Part shown: positions 25,830 through 33,896 of the stretch, in pieces
Layout: every line of letters starts with the position of its first letter
Numbering within the stretch: position 1 is the stretch's first letter
Source of the DNA: Acinetobacter sp. CFCC 10889
Lineage (GTDB): Bacteria; Pseudomonadota; Gammaproteobacteria; Pseudomonadales; Moraxellaceae
NCBI RefSeq assembly: GCF_003268395.1
Contig: NZ_LQXQ01000028.1
Coordinates: 1 to 51,399 of the forward strand
Reading direction: 5' to 3'
DNA: 51,399 nucleotides
Notes under the pieces: generated by a model
Databases searched by the model: none
Told to the model about the DNA's origin: nothing
What the model saw: the letters and a program-made list of their open reading frames with translations, nothing else
Position numbers and translations under genes: made by a program

Positions 25830-26423
25830 ATGATTTCATGGTTTTTTATTGGGCTGATTGTCACCATTTTATTGACACCAGGTCCAACCAACACTTTGTT
25901 GGCATCTTCTGGCATCCAAGTGGGTGTACGTAAGTCTTTGAGTTTGATTCCTGCAGAAGCACTGGGCTATTTTGTTTCGATCACGATTTGGGGGGCTTTG
26001 ATTGGCAGTTTAGCCAAGCAATTTCCGATGATTCCTGTGATTTTAAAATTATTTAGTGCTGTATTTATTATTTATTTGGCATTTAAACTTTGGCATAAAG
26101 CACAACCGCAACAAGATTATGATCAGGCAACGATTAGCGCAAAAGCATTATTTTGTGCAACACTGTTAAACCCTAAAGCTTTATTGTTCGCATCAGCAAT
26201 TTTCCCAAGCTTTGTTTGGCATAATTTTGCTGCGTATGTGTCGCACATGTTGGCTTTTTTGATTTTAATTATTCCGATTGCATTTTTTTGGATATTTATA
26301 GGTAAGAAATTAACTTCAAATAAAATTTCTTGGCTAAACCCATTCAACATGCAGCGCACAGCTTCTTTAATCTTGGTCGGTTTTTCTGTACCTATTGGTT
26401 ATTCAGCATTTTTAAGTTTATAG
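25830..26423 (+). CDS. LysE/RhtB-family transporter
   Basis: 197-residue six-helix exporter. The family signature appears as LLTPGPTNTLLASSG near the N terminus, followed by SLIPAEALGYFVSI and FIIYLAFKLWHKAQ. CATLLNPKALLFASAIFP corresponds to the second repeat. This divergent LysE subgroup exports amino acids or related metabolites of unknown identity. SD GTGAGGTCATTTA precedes ATG 25830. It shares only the superfamily signature with the exporter at 11926. Confidence 0.88.
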   Translation: MISWFFIGLIVTILLTPGPTNTLLASSGIQVGVRKSLSLIPAEALGYFVSITIWGALIGSLAKQFPMIPVILKLFSAVFIIYLAFKLWHKAQPQQDYDQATISAKALFCATLLNPKALLFASAIFPSFVWHNFAAYVSHMLAFLILIIPIAFFWIFIGKKLTSNKISWLNPFNMQRTASLILVGFSVPIGYSAFLSL

Positions 26424-26537
26424 ATGGCTGTGGGAATACAGCACAATCTTGTATTTTAAGGCGTTGAACATTTCAATCAAACGCATTTTCAGTTAAAGTA
26501 CGCTCAGTTATTCAGTTAAACAATTTGGGAAATATAC

Positions 26538-27107
26538 ATGGCAATTAAGTCTGATCGTTGGATTCGTGAAATGAGCGAAAAACACGGCATGATCGAACCG
26601 TATGCTGAGAACCAAGTTCGTTTAGATGAAAATGGTGAAAAGCTGATTTCATACGGTGTATCTAGCTACGGTTATGATGTTCGTTGTGCACGTGAGTTTA
26701 AAGTATTTACCAATGTGCATTCTGCAATTGTTGATCCAAAAAACTTTGATGATCGAAGCTTTATCGATATCGAATCAGATGTGTGTATCATTCCACCAAA
26801 CTCATTTGCTTTAGCTCGTACAGTTGAGTACTTCCGCATTCCACGTAATGTTTTGACTGTATGTTTAGGTAAATCGACTTATGCACGTTGCGGTATTATC
26901 GTCAACGTTACGCCGTTAGAGCCAGAGTGGGAAGGGCATGTTACCTTAGAGTTTTCCAACACAACAAATCTACCTGCACGAATTTATGCAGGTGAAGGTG
27001 TTGCTCAAATGCTATTTTTTGAGTCTGATGAAGTATGTGAAACATCTTATAAAGACCGTGGGGGTAAATACCAAGGTCAAACAGGTGTAACTTTACCAAA
27101 AGCTTAA
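26538..27107 (+). CDS. dcd: dCTP deaminase
   Basis: 189-residue trimeric enzyme converting dCTP to dUTP, the first step of the dUMP/dTTP route in gammaproteobacteria. Recognised by [31 protein letters not shown] and the catalytic [17 protein letters not shown] with the active-site glutamate, followed by [12 protein letters not shown]. Full length. Terminator immediately downstream. Start ATG 26538 behind GGGAAATATAC. Confidence 0.97.
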   Translation: MAIKSDRWIREMSEKHGMIEPYAENQVRLDENGEKLISYGVSSYGYDVRCAREFKVFTNVHSAIVDPKNFDDRSFIDIESDVCIIPPNSFALARTVEYFRIPRNVLTVCLGKSTYARCGIIVNVTPLEPEWEGHVTLEFSNTTNLPARIYAGEGVAQMLFFESDEVCETSYKDRGGKYQGQTGVTLPKA

Positions 27108-27125
27108 AGCTGAGCTCTGTTTTAA

Positions 27126-27154
27126 AAAGCAAGTGTAAATCACTTGCTTTTTTT
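27126..27154 (+). terminator. Rho-independent terminator of dcd
   Basis: AAGCAAGTG (27127-27135), loop TAAAT, CACTTGCTT (27141-27149), then T run to 27154. Confidence 0.93.
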
Positions 27155-27362
27155 GTATATAACTTTGATGAAAATATATTCGCTTTGTCGTGATCGAATA
27201 ATTAAGCTTAAATTTAAATATTTGATTTAAATATTGATTTTTATTTTAAAATATACATTTGTCGGAAAAGTGTATAAGAAGTTGTATTTTTTTTGCATTT
27301 GCTAGTTTTTTAAGCATAATAGAAAATGAGAAAAGGTTGGCAGTTTTGGATTATTGCCACAT

Positions 27363-27393
27363 TTTGAACAATATTGACGGTCATTTGTTCAAA
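27363..27393 (+). promoter_or_regulatory. Perfect 9-bp inverted repeat in the leader of the exported-protein operon
   Basis: TTTGAACAA and TTGTTCAAA are separated by 13 bp, about 60-90 bp before the start codon at 27455. This is compatible with a dimeric-regulator binding site or a leader hairpin. No known regulator motif matched. Confidence 0.4.
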
Positions 27394-27454
27394 GCAAAGA
27401 AATTTTAGAAAAATAAAATATGGTGCGGAGCATCGTATACATAGGAAGGTCAAG

Positions 27455-28873
27455 ATGACTAAGCTCGGTTATACGGTAAAGTTTAAAAAAACGGTACTGG
27501 CTTCACTGCTAGGACTTGGGTTAGCGCAGTCATGTTTCGCCTTGGAAGCCTTGACTGATGAAAGCCTGAGTGAAGCAACAGGTGAAGGTGTGGCTTTTTT
27601 ACCTGAAAATTTCAAAATGGTATTCCAAAAAGCTGATGATGCATTGACGCTAGAGTCAAAGAGTCAAACAAAATTAATAGCTAATTGGGCTGATCGTAGT
27701 TTGGATACAGGGTTGATTCGAATCATTCCAGTCGGTCCTCTTACTCCTGTCGCAACAGCTGCAGGGGCTAAGAAAGCAGATATTTTTATCTATGGTTTAG
27801 CCTTATCTAATACTATGTCTAAAAATGTAGATGGTACTAACATTGCAGATATAAATAGTCGATTTAGTAATGTTGGTGTGAGTTCTGGAACAGAAACTAA
27901 TCCTTGGGTGTTGAGTGTAGATACTAAAAGTGTTTCAAACTTTGCAGGAACGCCAAAAAGTTTAAGTTATTTACAATTAGAAGCACCTTTAGCTAGAGTT
28001 AATTATCAACCTCCAAATAGTTCAACTATCAAACTTGGTTTATGGGGAGATATTTTTGCACGTAATGAGGCAACAGCAGGGTCAATATCTACTGTAAATC
28101 CTATTACAGGTGCCCCAACAGATGCAAAGGGTTTAGAGGAAAAACTTCGTGTGCAAATGATTGCGAATGGCTTGTTATTGGAAGGTTCTCAGATCCGATT
28201 GTTTCAAACCCTAGATGGGGCAGTAACGGGTACGGGAGGGCTTTCATCAACCTATAATAATACTTTGGGTGCAGGATTATTATTACGTTTAAATACACAT
28301 CATAATGGAGATGGTGGAACTTGGGCTGATAAAGTATTGCGTATTAGTACGAGGGAAACAGCGGGTACAGCCAAAGATTTAAAAACTCCTGCAATTGATG
28401 GTGGAGCAGCTGCAAGCTTTGATGGCACTGAGGGTTTATATATTTATAGTCCAAATATCAACTTAGTATTGGGAAGTATTTATCAGCCTTTAATTATTGA
28501 TACACCAGATGGGAAAAACTTAACACTCGAAGTAACTCGTATTCCAAATCAAGCTGCTGTCTATAATAAAATTTATACTGATTATGGAAACCTAGATAGT
28601 ACAACGTATACAGGTTCTACTTGTAATGTACGTTATTGTGGTAAGACAGAAAGTTTTGGGGGGGTTAATTATCAAGGAACCGCAGCAACACATAGTAGTA
28701 TTTCTATAGGTAAGGTCGCTTTTTCAAACAATGATAGAATCATGAATGCTGATAAAGCATCAACAACTTCGGGTATCGTAATGAGGGGAACAGGTGCTGA
28801 TGTAAATCTTGGATCTGCTGTCATAGATGGCTTACTCATTCAGCATTTTAAAATGACCACTACAGGTTTATAA
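27455..28873 (+). CDS. Exported DUF6160-like protein 1 (472 aa)
   Basis: Start ATG 27455 behind AGGAAGG. The frame is open from 27374, but that extension lacks an SD and would bury the signal peptide. Signal peptide: KFKKTVLASLLGLGLAQSCF-ALEA. Right after it comes the family motif LTDESLSEATGEG. The mature protein is Ser/Thr/Gly/Asn-rich with beta-strand-like repeats and a Cys pair (TCNVRYCG), as in secreted beta-solenoid or fibre-like proteins. First gene of a tight three-gene run; only 11 bp separate it from the next. Related cluster proteins are sometimes labelled Fil in Acinetobacter annotations, which I cannot verify. Function unknown. Confidence 0.8.
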   Translation: MTKLGYTVKFKKTVLASLLGLGLAQSCFALEALTDESLSEATGEGVAFLPENFKMVFQKADDALTLESKSQTKLIANWADRSLDTGLIRIIPVGPLTPVATAAGAKKADIFIYGLALSNTMSKNVDGTNIADINSRFSNVGVSSGTETNPWVLSVDTKSVSNFAGTPKSLSYLQLEAPLARVNYQPPNSSTIKLGLWGDIFARNEATAGSISTVNPITGAPTDAKGLEEKLRVQMIANGLLLEGSQIRLFQTLDGAVTGTGGLSSTYNNTLGAGLLLRLNTHHNGDGGTWADKVLRISTRETAGTAKDLKTPAIDGGAAASFDGTEGLYIYSPNINLVLGSIYQPLIIDTPDGKNLTLEVTRIPNQAAVYNKIYTDYGNLDSTTYTGSTCNVRYCGKTESFGGVNYQGTAATHSSISIGKVAFSNNDRIMNADKASTTSGIVMRGTGADVNLGSAVIDGLLIQHFKMTTTGL

Positions 28874-28884
28874 GGAGCTTAAGA

Positions 28885-29547
28885 ATGAAAATACTATTGA
28901 GTTCTTTATTACTTTTAGTTTCAACAGCACATGCTGGTTTGGTAGGTTTAGACAATCAAGAGTTGGGTGAAATAAATGGTCAAGGTGGGGCGGATTTAAG
29001 TTGGACATTGTCTTTGAATCATAAAATAACGACCGATGGCTCACTTTCACGAGAATATGATAATTGCTCTGGTGCTAGTACAGAGTATTGTCGTTTGGCG
29101 ATTTCACCGAATAATCGAAAAGATGCAAGTGGGAACATGTATTGGTTGGTTTTTAAGCAATTACAAGGCACATTACAGTTAGAGAAGTTTCAGTTGGATG
29201 GTGTGAGTATAGGTGATGGTACACGTACTGCTTTGCAGTTACGATTTGGTATAGATGATAAAGGAAATTATTTACAGCCTTTAAAAATACGTAACTTTGG
29301 TTATTCAGCATTGCAAATTGAAAAAGATTCAGGTGCAACGACTACAACAGCAGCATCTCCTGCAAATAAGGGATATTTGAATAAAAAAGTTTATGGTGGT
29401 GTTGATGATGCTAATACTGTAAAAACAAGCTCCGTTTTTGATCAAGGTAAGGAAACAGGTTTTACAGGTTTAAATATTCACGGAAATTTAGCAATTGCAG
29501 GAACAGTTAAAGTGTTTGGTTGTAATGGGTCTAATGGTCGTTGCTAA
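28885..29547 (+). CDS. Exported DUF6160-like protein 2 (220 aa)
   Basis: SD AAGGAG precedes ATG 28885. Short signal peptide (KILLSSLLLLVSTAHA-GL), then the motif LDNQELGEINGQGGADLSW, the same arrangement as in the neighbouring proteins. The mature part is beta-rich and carries two Cys pairs: DNCSGASTEYC, and GCNGSNGRC at the very C terminus, suggesting disulfides formed in the periplasm. Middle gene of the probable operon 27455-31917. Confidence 0.8.
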   Translation: MKILLSSLLLLVSTAHAGLVGLDNQELGEINGQGGADLSWTLSLNHKITTDGSLSREYDNCSGASTEYCRLAISPNNRKDASGNMYWLVFKQLQGTLQLEKFQLDGVSIGDGTRTALQLRFGIDDKGNYLQPLKIRNFGYSALQIEKDSGATTTTAASPANKGYLNKKVYGGVDDANTVKTSSVFDQGKETGFTGLNIHGNLAIAGTVKVFGCNGSNGRC

Positions 29548-29598
29548 GTTGCTTATTCATGTTTAAGCGCAAATGAATATCACAGGTAGGGATGAGTG

Positions 29599-31917
29599 AT
29601 GAGAAAAAAAATAATACAGTTGAATATTTTAACGTTGAGTATCTTATGTGCTCAACAGAGTTTTGCATTACAAGAGTTGGAAGATAGTTCTCTTAGTCAA
29701 ATAGCAGGTCAAGATGGTATTAGTTTACAGATCGAAGCAAATAAAGTTCAGATCGGAGAAGTAAACTGGAAAGATAGTACGCAAACAACAGCCGGTGCGG
29801 ACAGTGTACTAAATGTTAGTATGCGCAATGTAGAAACTACACCTTATGAAACTACACCTTATGGTTCTTCTAGTGGTTTGAGTGCAAAATTTACTGCGGA
29901 TGTGGGTGGAAAAGCTGGGGCAAGTGCAACAGCATCGAATGGATTAAGCTTGAGTGCAGTTTTCGGACCTGCAACGATGCATATTGGTAGTTTGGCTATA
30001 TGTCCGAATGGTACGGGTATTACTGCAAATTGTACTGGCACGGCAAGTCAATCTCTAGGGGCATTAACTTTCCAGAATCGAAAAGATTTAACTTTTTCTT
30101 TAGAGACAGGCAGTGGCTTATTTAATGGTGGTAGCCCTGCGACTCTAGGCTTTGGTTTAAAGAATGCTAATCTTTTTTATACATTAAATAATGGTGGTAA
30201 GTATAACCAATTTATTTTAAAGGATTTTAATTTTAATTTTTCAGGTAAAGGGTATTTGTATCTAGATCCTGCAGAAGGTTTGGTCTTATCTACAAATCAG
30301 AAAGGTGGAGCTTCAAGCACAAATACTGTGGTGCTTGCGGATGTAGATGATCCTGATTTTAGTGGGCAAAAGCAGCCAGGTTTAAATGTAGATCTACGCT
30401 ATAAAAAAGATGTAAAAAATGTATATACAGCTTATACCGCGACAGGGGTAGATACTGATATTTATAGTTTTGGTCGACTTGGTGCATCGGGTACGTTAAA
30501 AAATGCGTATATTAAGGTCAATGGAACACAAGATATACCTTTAGGTCCTACAACTTCAGGTACTACAAATACAGGCACTGGAAATTTGGTAGGCAAGGGT
30601 GGTTTGCATTTGCAAATGAAAGCTGATTTTGTTAAAGACTCAGATCCTGCAGCGACTCAAAAAACCTATTTAGATCTAGGAATGTCTGGAAAAAATGCCT
30701 ATGCTTTACGTTATGGTAATTTGACACCATTACAGGTTCGTAAAAATGCAGCAACAAGCTCAGCTTTGAATCCTGATTCAGCGTATATTAATTTTGGTCA
30801 TGTATATGTTAATGCAGCTCAAACAAATACAGTGAATTTTCCATTAAGTGATGTATTAAATAAAATTTATAGTGGAAATTTATCGAGTTCAACCATAAAA
30901 ACAGCTTTATATAACTCACCAAGTGCTACACCTGCAAATGCATTGATTGTGGCTATACGTGGGATGGACTTCCAAGCCATTGCACGTCAAGGTCAGCTTG
31001 TTGCAGATAATAGTGCGAATGCTGTTGCAACTACACCAAATAGTACATGGGGCTTAGGGCTACCGATTTATAATCTTAACTCAAATGTTGGATTATATGG
31101 AATTAATGATGCAACTACCAAAAAACAGAGCATTGGTTTTGGTATTACGATGAGCACAACAGGACGAGATGCTGCAGGTTCAAAAACTACATCTATGTTG
31201 TTGATTGATGGTGCACCAATTGCAGGTACAAGTGATACAGTGAACTATTATGCAGGCTTAAGAAATATTAATTTGCTTGCAGACTTGACAGGTTCTTTAA
31301 GCCTTGAAGATGATGGACTTAAAATTGCATTACCTCAGTTCCTGATCGGTTTAGATGGTGAATTAGCGATTGGTCAATTACCAGGTTCTCGTATAGTGAC
31401 ATCAGGATGTGCAAGCTCTACTGCAAGTAACTGCTTTATAGCAAGTGATAGTTTTACTAAAAATACTGATGTTTTATTTGGTATCATGGCTCGTCTTGTA
31501 GGCTCAGCAAATCTTACCTTGATTCCAAGTTCAGCTACAGGTGATGGTAGTTTGGGAATCAAAGGTGATATGACTTTGGGTTCAAATACTAAAGCAACGA
31601 GCAGTTATTTAAGAATAAGTGATAAATCTGTAGCAGCAACTTCTGCACCACAACTCGGTTTGGATAATCTTTCTGGGCAAATGAGTTTAGATAGTAAAAT
31701 AGGTATGAATGCCAATACAATAACTTTTGCAAATACCGTGAATTTAAATAGTGCAAGAAATGATGCAAGTTCAGCAATCAAAGCTAAAGCGCCAGAAAAT
31801 GTTTTACGTGCAGATGTTAATTTATATCCTACGAATATTACAACACCACAGAAATTAGGTGAGATTGTATTTACAGGTGGGAATATCCGCAGTAATTTTG
31901 GAATTACACCACGCTGA
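29599..31917 (+). CDS. Exported DUF6160-like protein 3 (large, about 772 aa)
   Basis: Start ATG 29599 directly after a GTG at 29596. Signal peptide (KKIIQLNILTLSILCAQQSFA-LQ) followed by ELEDSSLSQIAGQDGISLQI, the best match in the window to the DUF6160 N-terminal signature (…SQIAGQDGISL plus IGEVNWKDS). The long remainder has many Gly/Asn/Ser/Thr-rich imperfect strands and Cys pairs (ICPNGTGITANC, GCASSTASNC), resembling a large beta-structured surface or fibre subunit. It ends with PTNITTPQKLGEIVFTGGNI. Last gene of the operon, closed by the terminator at 31939-31962. Confidence 0.8.
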   Translation: MRKKIIQLNILTLSILCAQQSFALQELEDSSLSQIAGQDGISLQIEANKVQIGEVNWKDSTQTTAGADSVLNVSMRNVETTPYETTPYGSSSGLSAKFTADVGGKAGASATASNGLSLSAVFGPATMHIGSLAICPNGTGITANCTGTASQSLGALTFQNRKDLTFSLETGSGLFNGGSPATLGFGLKNANLFYTLNNGGKYNQFILKDFNFNFSGKGYLYLDPAEGLVLSTNQKGGASSTNTVVLADVDDPDFSGQKQPGLNVDLRYKKDVKNVYTAYTATGVDTDIYSFGRLGASGTLKNAYIKVNGTQDIPLGPTTSGTTNTGTGNLVGKGGLHLQMKADFVKDSDPAATQKTYLDLGMSGKNAYALRYGNLTPLQVRKNAATSSALNPDSAYINFGHVYVNAAQTNTVNFPLSDVLNKIYSGNLSSSTIKTALYNSPSATPANALIVAIRGMDFQAIARQGQLVADNSANAVATTPNSTWGLGLPIYNLNSNVGLYGINDATTKKQSIGFGITMSTTGRDAAGSKTTSMLLIDGAPIAGTSDTVNYYAGLRNINLLADLTGSLSLEDDGLKIALPQFLIGLDGELAIGQLPGSRIVTSGCASSTASNCFIASDSFTKNTDVLFGIMARLVGSANLTLIPSSATGDGSLGIKGDMTLGSNTKATSSYLRISDKSVAATSAPQLGLDNLSGQMSLDSKIGMNANTITFANTVNLNSARNDASSAIKAKAPENVLRADVNLYPTNITTPQKLGEIVFTGGNIRSNFGITPR

Positions 31918-31938
31918 TTTCATTTTAAAAGTATAAGA

Positions 31939-31962
31939 AGCGCCATGATTGGCGCTTTTTTT
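31939..31962 (+). terminator. Terminator after exported protein 3 (shared sequence type)
   Basis: AGCGCC (31939-31944), GGCGCT (31951-31956) and a T run. The core AAGCGCCATGATTGGCGCTT is identical to the terminator at 35301-35324. Confidence 0.93.
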
Positions 31963-32207
31963 ATACCTGAGGTTTATTAAAGTAAAAGTATGGTTATTTT
32001 TGTCTTTTAAAGTGGAGATATTTTTATATAAATAAATATTATTTCTTGTTGTTGTAATAAAATAGATGAATGGTAATAAATAGATTTTAATATAAGTAAT
32101 TGAAATTAATTAATATATTTTATTGTTAAGTTTTTTTAAATTTATTTTGTTTTTTGTAGCTATGGTAGTATTCCTGTGAGTAATATAGTGAATTACACAA
32201 AAAATCC

Positions 32208-32217
32208 GTATTAATAC
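32208..32217. promoter_or_regulatory. GTATTAATAC palindrome before exported protein 4
   Basis: A perfect 10-bp palindrome followed by A-rich sequence and GATGGGG. The same palindrome in the same context (GTATTAATACAAAAAA then ATGGGG) is found at 33868-33877 before exported protein 5. This shared upstream element suggests common regulation or a duplicated leader. Confidence 0.5.
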
Positions 32218-32239
32218 AAAAAAGATGGGGTGGTCAGGG

Positions 32240-33682
32240 ATGCTAAGGTTTTTTTACATTTTTGTGTTCTGTATTTCAAGTTCATTGGTTTATGCAAGTG
32301 AAGTGGTATCAAGTGAATTATCTTTAAATGATGTTGATGAGCATCAAATAGCACAGAGTCCAATGTTAGCGATGACAGATGAAGAACTGTCGGAAGTTCA
32401 AGGGCAGGCGTTATATTCATTAAATAGACAAGATCAGGGCGGGTTGTCATTTTATACTTTAAGTATGGAAGCGGAAGTTGGGTTAAATGCAAATATTAAG
32501 TCATTGCAAGTAGGTTGTGGTGGTATTAATGGTGCAAATGGATGTGATCTTGATATTCAAAATTTTTCATTAGGTTGTGTAGCAAATGCAGCAGGTATTT
32601 GTATTACATTACCAAAATCATATGCAAGTCAACCGAATGGACAATATGTTAACAGTCAAAACCAACTCGTAACTTCGCAAGAGGCTTCAACAAACATTCC
32701 TACTTCAATATTAAATGGTGATAAAACAAATAGCCCTGCTGTAGGGGATATTACCCAAAGTCAGCTTTTAGATTTTGTGATTAAAAATCCATTTTTCCAA
32801 TTTGCAATTAAAAATGCTGATAGCCCTTCAACACGTGAAATTGTGGGTGTTCGATTGGGAGGGGCGAATGTAAGTGGACCAATGAGTTTTGGAGCATTAA
32901 ATACTTTTAGCGGGTATTTGAGTGGAGTTGCAAATTTAACGATGCAGGGTGAAACAAATGTTGGTATGACATCCAAAGCAAATAGTTATTGGCAAAATGC
33001 TAGTGCTTATATGGGGCTAAGCCCACAAGCAGTAGATGTTTTGGGACCTCCTGTTGCAGGAGCAAGAACAAACTTTACACATTTAACAATTAACTATGGC
33101 ACAGTAAGTCGTAGTGGGTTAAACGTGTTGGTCAATGGGAATCGAGTCACTCAAGCAAAAATTCAAGGATTGAATTTATCAGCGGTGGTAGATGATATTG
33201 GGACGAATTTATCCCTTAATCAAGGCACAGCGGGAATATGTGCTTTATTTATTTGTGGTGGAATTGATTCAACCAATATCAGTGGATGGAGTCAGGGAAT
33301 TAAAGATGCAATTTTAGGAATCGTAAAGCCTTCTGCATTGGGTTATGTTAAACAGCAATTAGCTACTGGACTAGGGACGACAGTAAGTGGATTAAGCACC
33401 TATCAATTACCTTTTAATTTAAACAATGTTCACCAGTTATATGTAAATTCTAATGCATTTGGCTTGGCGTTTTCTAAGCAAAATATACAGTATCCTGGTT
33501 ATAACGCCGCTGTAAGTACAGGTTGGAGTATGTACATTCCTAATGGATTTTCCTTAAATATTAATGAAAAAACCAGTTCTTTAGTATCAAATATTGCAAG
33601 CAATAGTTTTGCTCGTGATGGTAATATTACACAATTAGCAGCCCCATACCGTAACTGCTATGGAACACTGACATTTTGCTAA
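32240..33682 (+). CDS. Exported paralog protein 4 with C-terminal NCYGxLxFC motif (480 aa)
   Basis: ATG 32240 (MLRFFYIFVFCISSSLVYA signal peptide) aligns with the start of the next paralog. The in-frame ATG 32225 is less likely. The motif MTDEELSEVQGQALYSL follows, then LSFYTLSMEAEVGLNANIK and a Cys-rich block (GCGGINGANGCDLD). Further paired Cys (GCVANAAGIC, GICALFIC) and the final NCYGTLTFC suggest multiple disulfides. The mid-protein block NPFFQFAIKNAD, STREIVGVRLGGA is conserved in the other two paralogs. Probably secreted or surface-exposed. Function unknown. Own terminator at 33699-33723. Confidence 0.82.
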   Translation: MLRFFYIFVFCISSSLVYASEVVSSELSLNDVDEHQIAQSPMLAMTDEELSEVQGQALYSLNRQDQGGLSFYTLSMEAEVGLNANIKSLQVGCGGINGANGCDLDIQNFSLGCVANAAGICITLPKSYASQPNGQYVNSQNQLVTSQEASTNIPTSILNGDKTNSPAVGDITQSQLLDFVIKNPFFQFAIKNADSPSTREIVGVRLGGANVSGPMSFGALNTFSGYLSGVANLTMQGETNVGMTSKANSYWQNASAYMGLSPQAVDVLGPPVAGARTNFTHLTINYGTVSRSGLNVLVNGNRVTQAKIQGLNLSAVVDDIGTNLSLNQGTAGICALFICGGIDSTNISGWSQGIKDAILGIVKPSALGYVKQQLATGLGTTVSGLSTYQLPFNLNNVHQLYVNSNAFGLAFSKQNIQYPGYNAAVSTGWSMYIPNGFSLNINEKTSSLVSNIASNSFARDGNITQLAAPYRNCYGTLTFC

Positions 33683-33698
33683 TATTTTTAAAATTTTA

Positions 33699-33723
33699 AG
33701 CGCCACACTCGGCGCTTTTTTTG
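33699..33723 (+). terminator. Terminator after exported protein 4 (shared sequence type)
   Basis: AGCGCC (33699-33704), GGCGCT (33711-33716), then a T run. Same stem as the terminators after proteins 3 and 5, with loop ACACTC instead of ATGATT. Confidence 0.92.
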
Positions 33724-33801
33724 TATCTGTACTTTGTGTATACCTAAAAATTAAAAAAGACGACTTTGAACCATAAAGTCACATGTATTAAATGTGATTC
33801 A

Positions 33802-33829
33802 ATTAACATAAAGTAACAACTATGTTAAT
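33802..33829 (+). promoter_or_regulatory. Inverted repeat upstream of exported protein 5
   Basis: ATTAACATA (33802-33810) and TATGTTAAT (33821-33829) are a perfect 9-bp inverted repeat with 10-bp spacing, about 70-95 bp before the start codon. Candidate operator of an unidentified regulator. Confidence 0.42.
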
Positions 33830-33867
33830 ATTTGCCATAAATTGTGATTGTTTGTGCAATGTTTAAA

Positions 33868-33877
33868 GTATTAATAC
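33868..33877. promoter_or_regulatory. GTATTAATAC palindrome before exported protein 5
   Basis: Second copy of the palindrome seen at 32208, followed by AAAAAA and ATGGGG, 20 bp before the GTG start. Confidence 0.48.
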
Positions 33878-33896
33878 AAAAAATGGGGCTTTTGAT

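Larger units (their letters stand above)
27108..27454 (+). other. 347-bp leader/intergenic region upstream of the exported-protein cluster
   Basis: Apart from the dcd terminator it is AT-rich. Two inverted repeats stand out: TGGCA/TGCCA near 27339-27360 and a perfect 9-bp pair TTTGAACAA (27363-27371) / TTGTTCAAA (27385-27393). They could be operator or leader-hairpin elements for the following operon. A weak long open frame crosses this region (from 27374) but lacks an SD until ATG 27455. Confidence 0.55.
31918..32239 (+). other. 322-bp AT-rich intergenic region
   Basis: After the terminator the sequence is almost pure A/T-rich. It ends with the palindrome GTATTAATAC (32208-32217) 22 bp before the preferred start codon of the next gene. 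No small ORF or RNA gene seen. Presumed promoter region for exported protein 4. Confidence 0.6.

Noticed and set aside
27374..27454. N-terminal extension of exported protein 1
   Set aside because: No SD at 27374 and it would place 27 residues before a normal signal peptide; the ATG at 27455 has a clear SD.
33779..33797. CRP/Vfr-like site TCACAT-N7-ATGTGA
   Set aside because: The half-sites are in the reverse order relative to TGTGA-N6-TCACA, so it does not match the CRP consensus.
32208..33877. GTATTAATAC copies as mobile-element ends or attachment sites
   Set aside because: No transposase or integrase gene and no target duplication; the copies align with the starts of paralogous genes.
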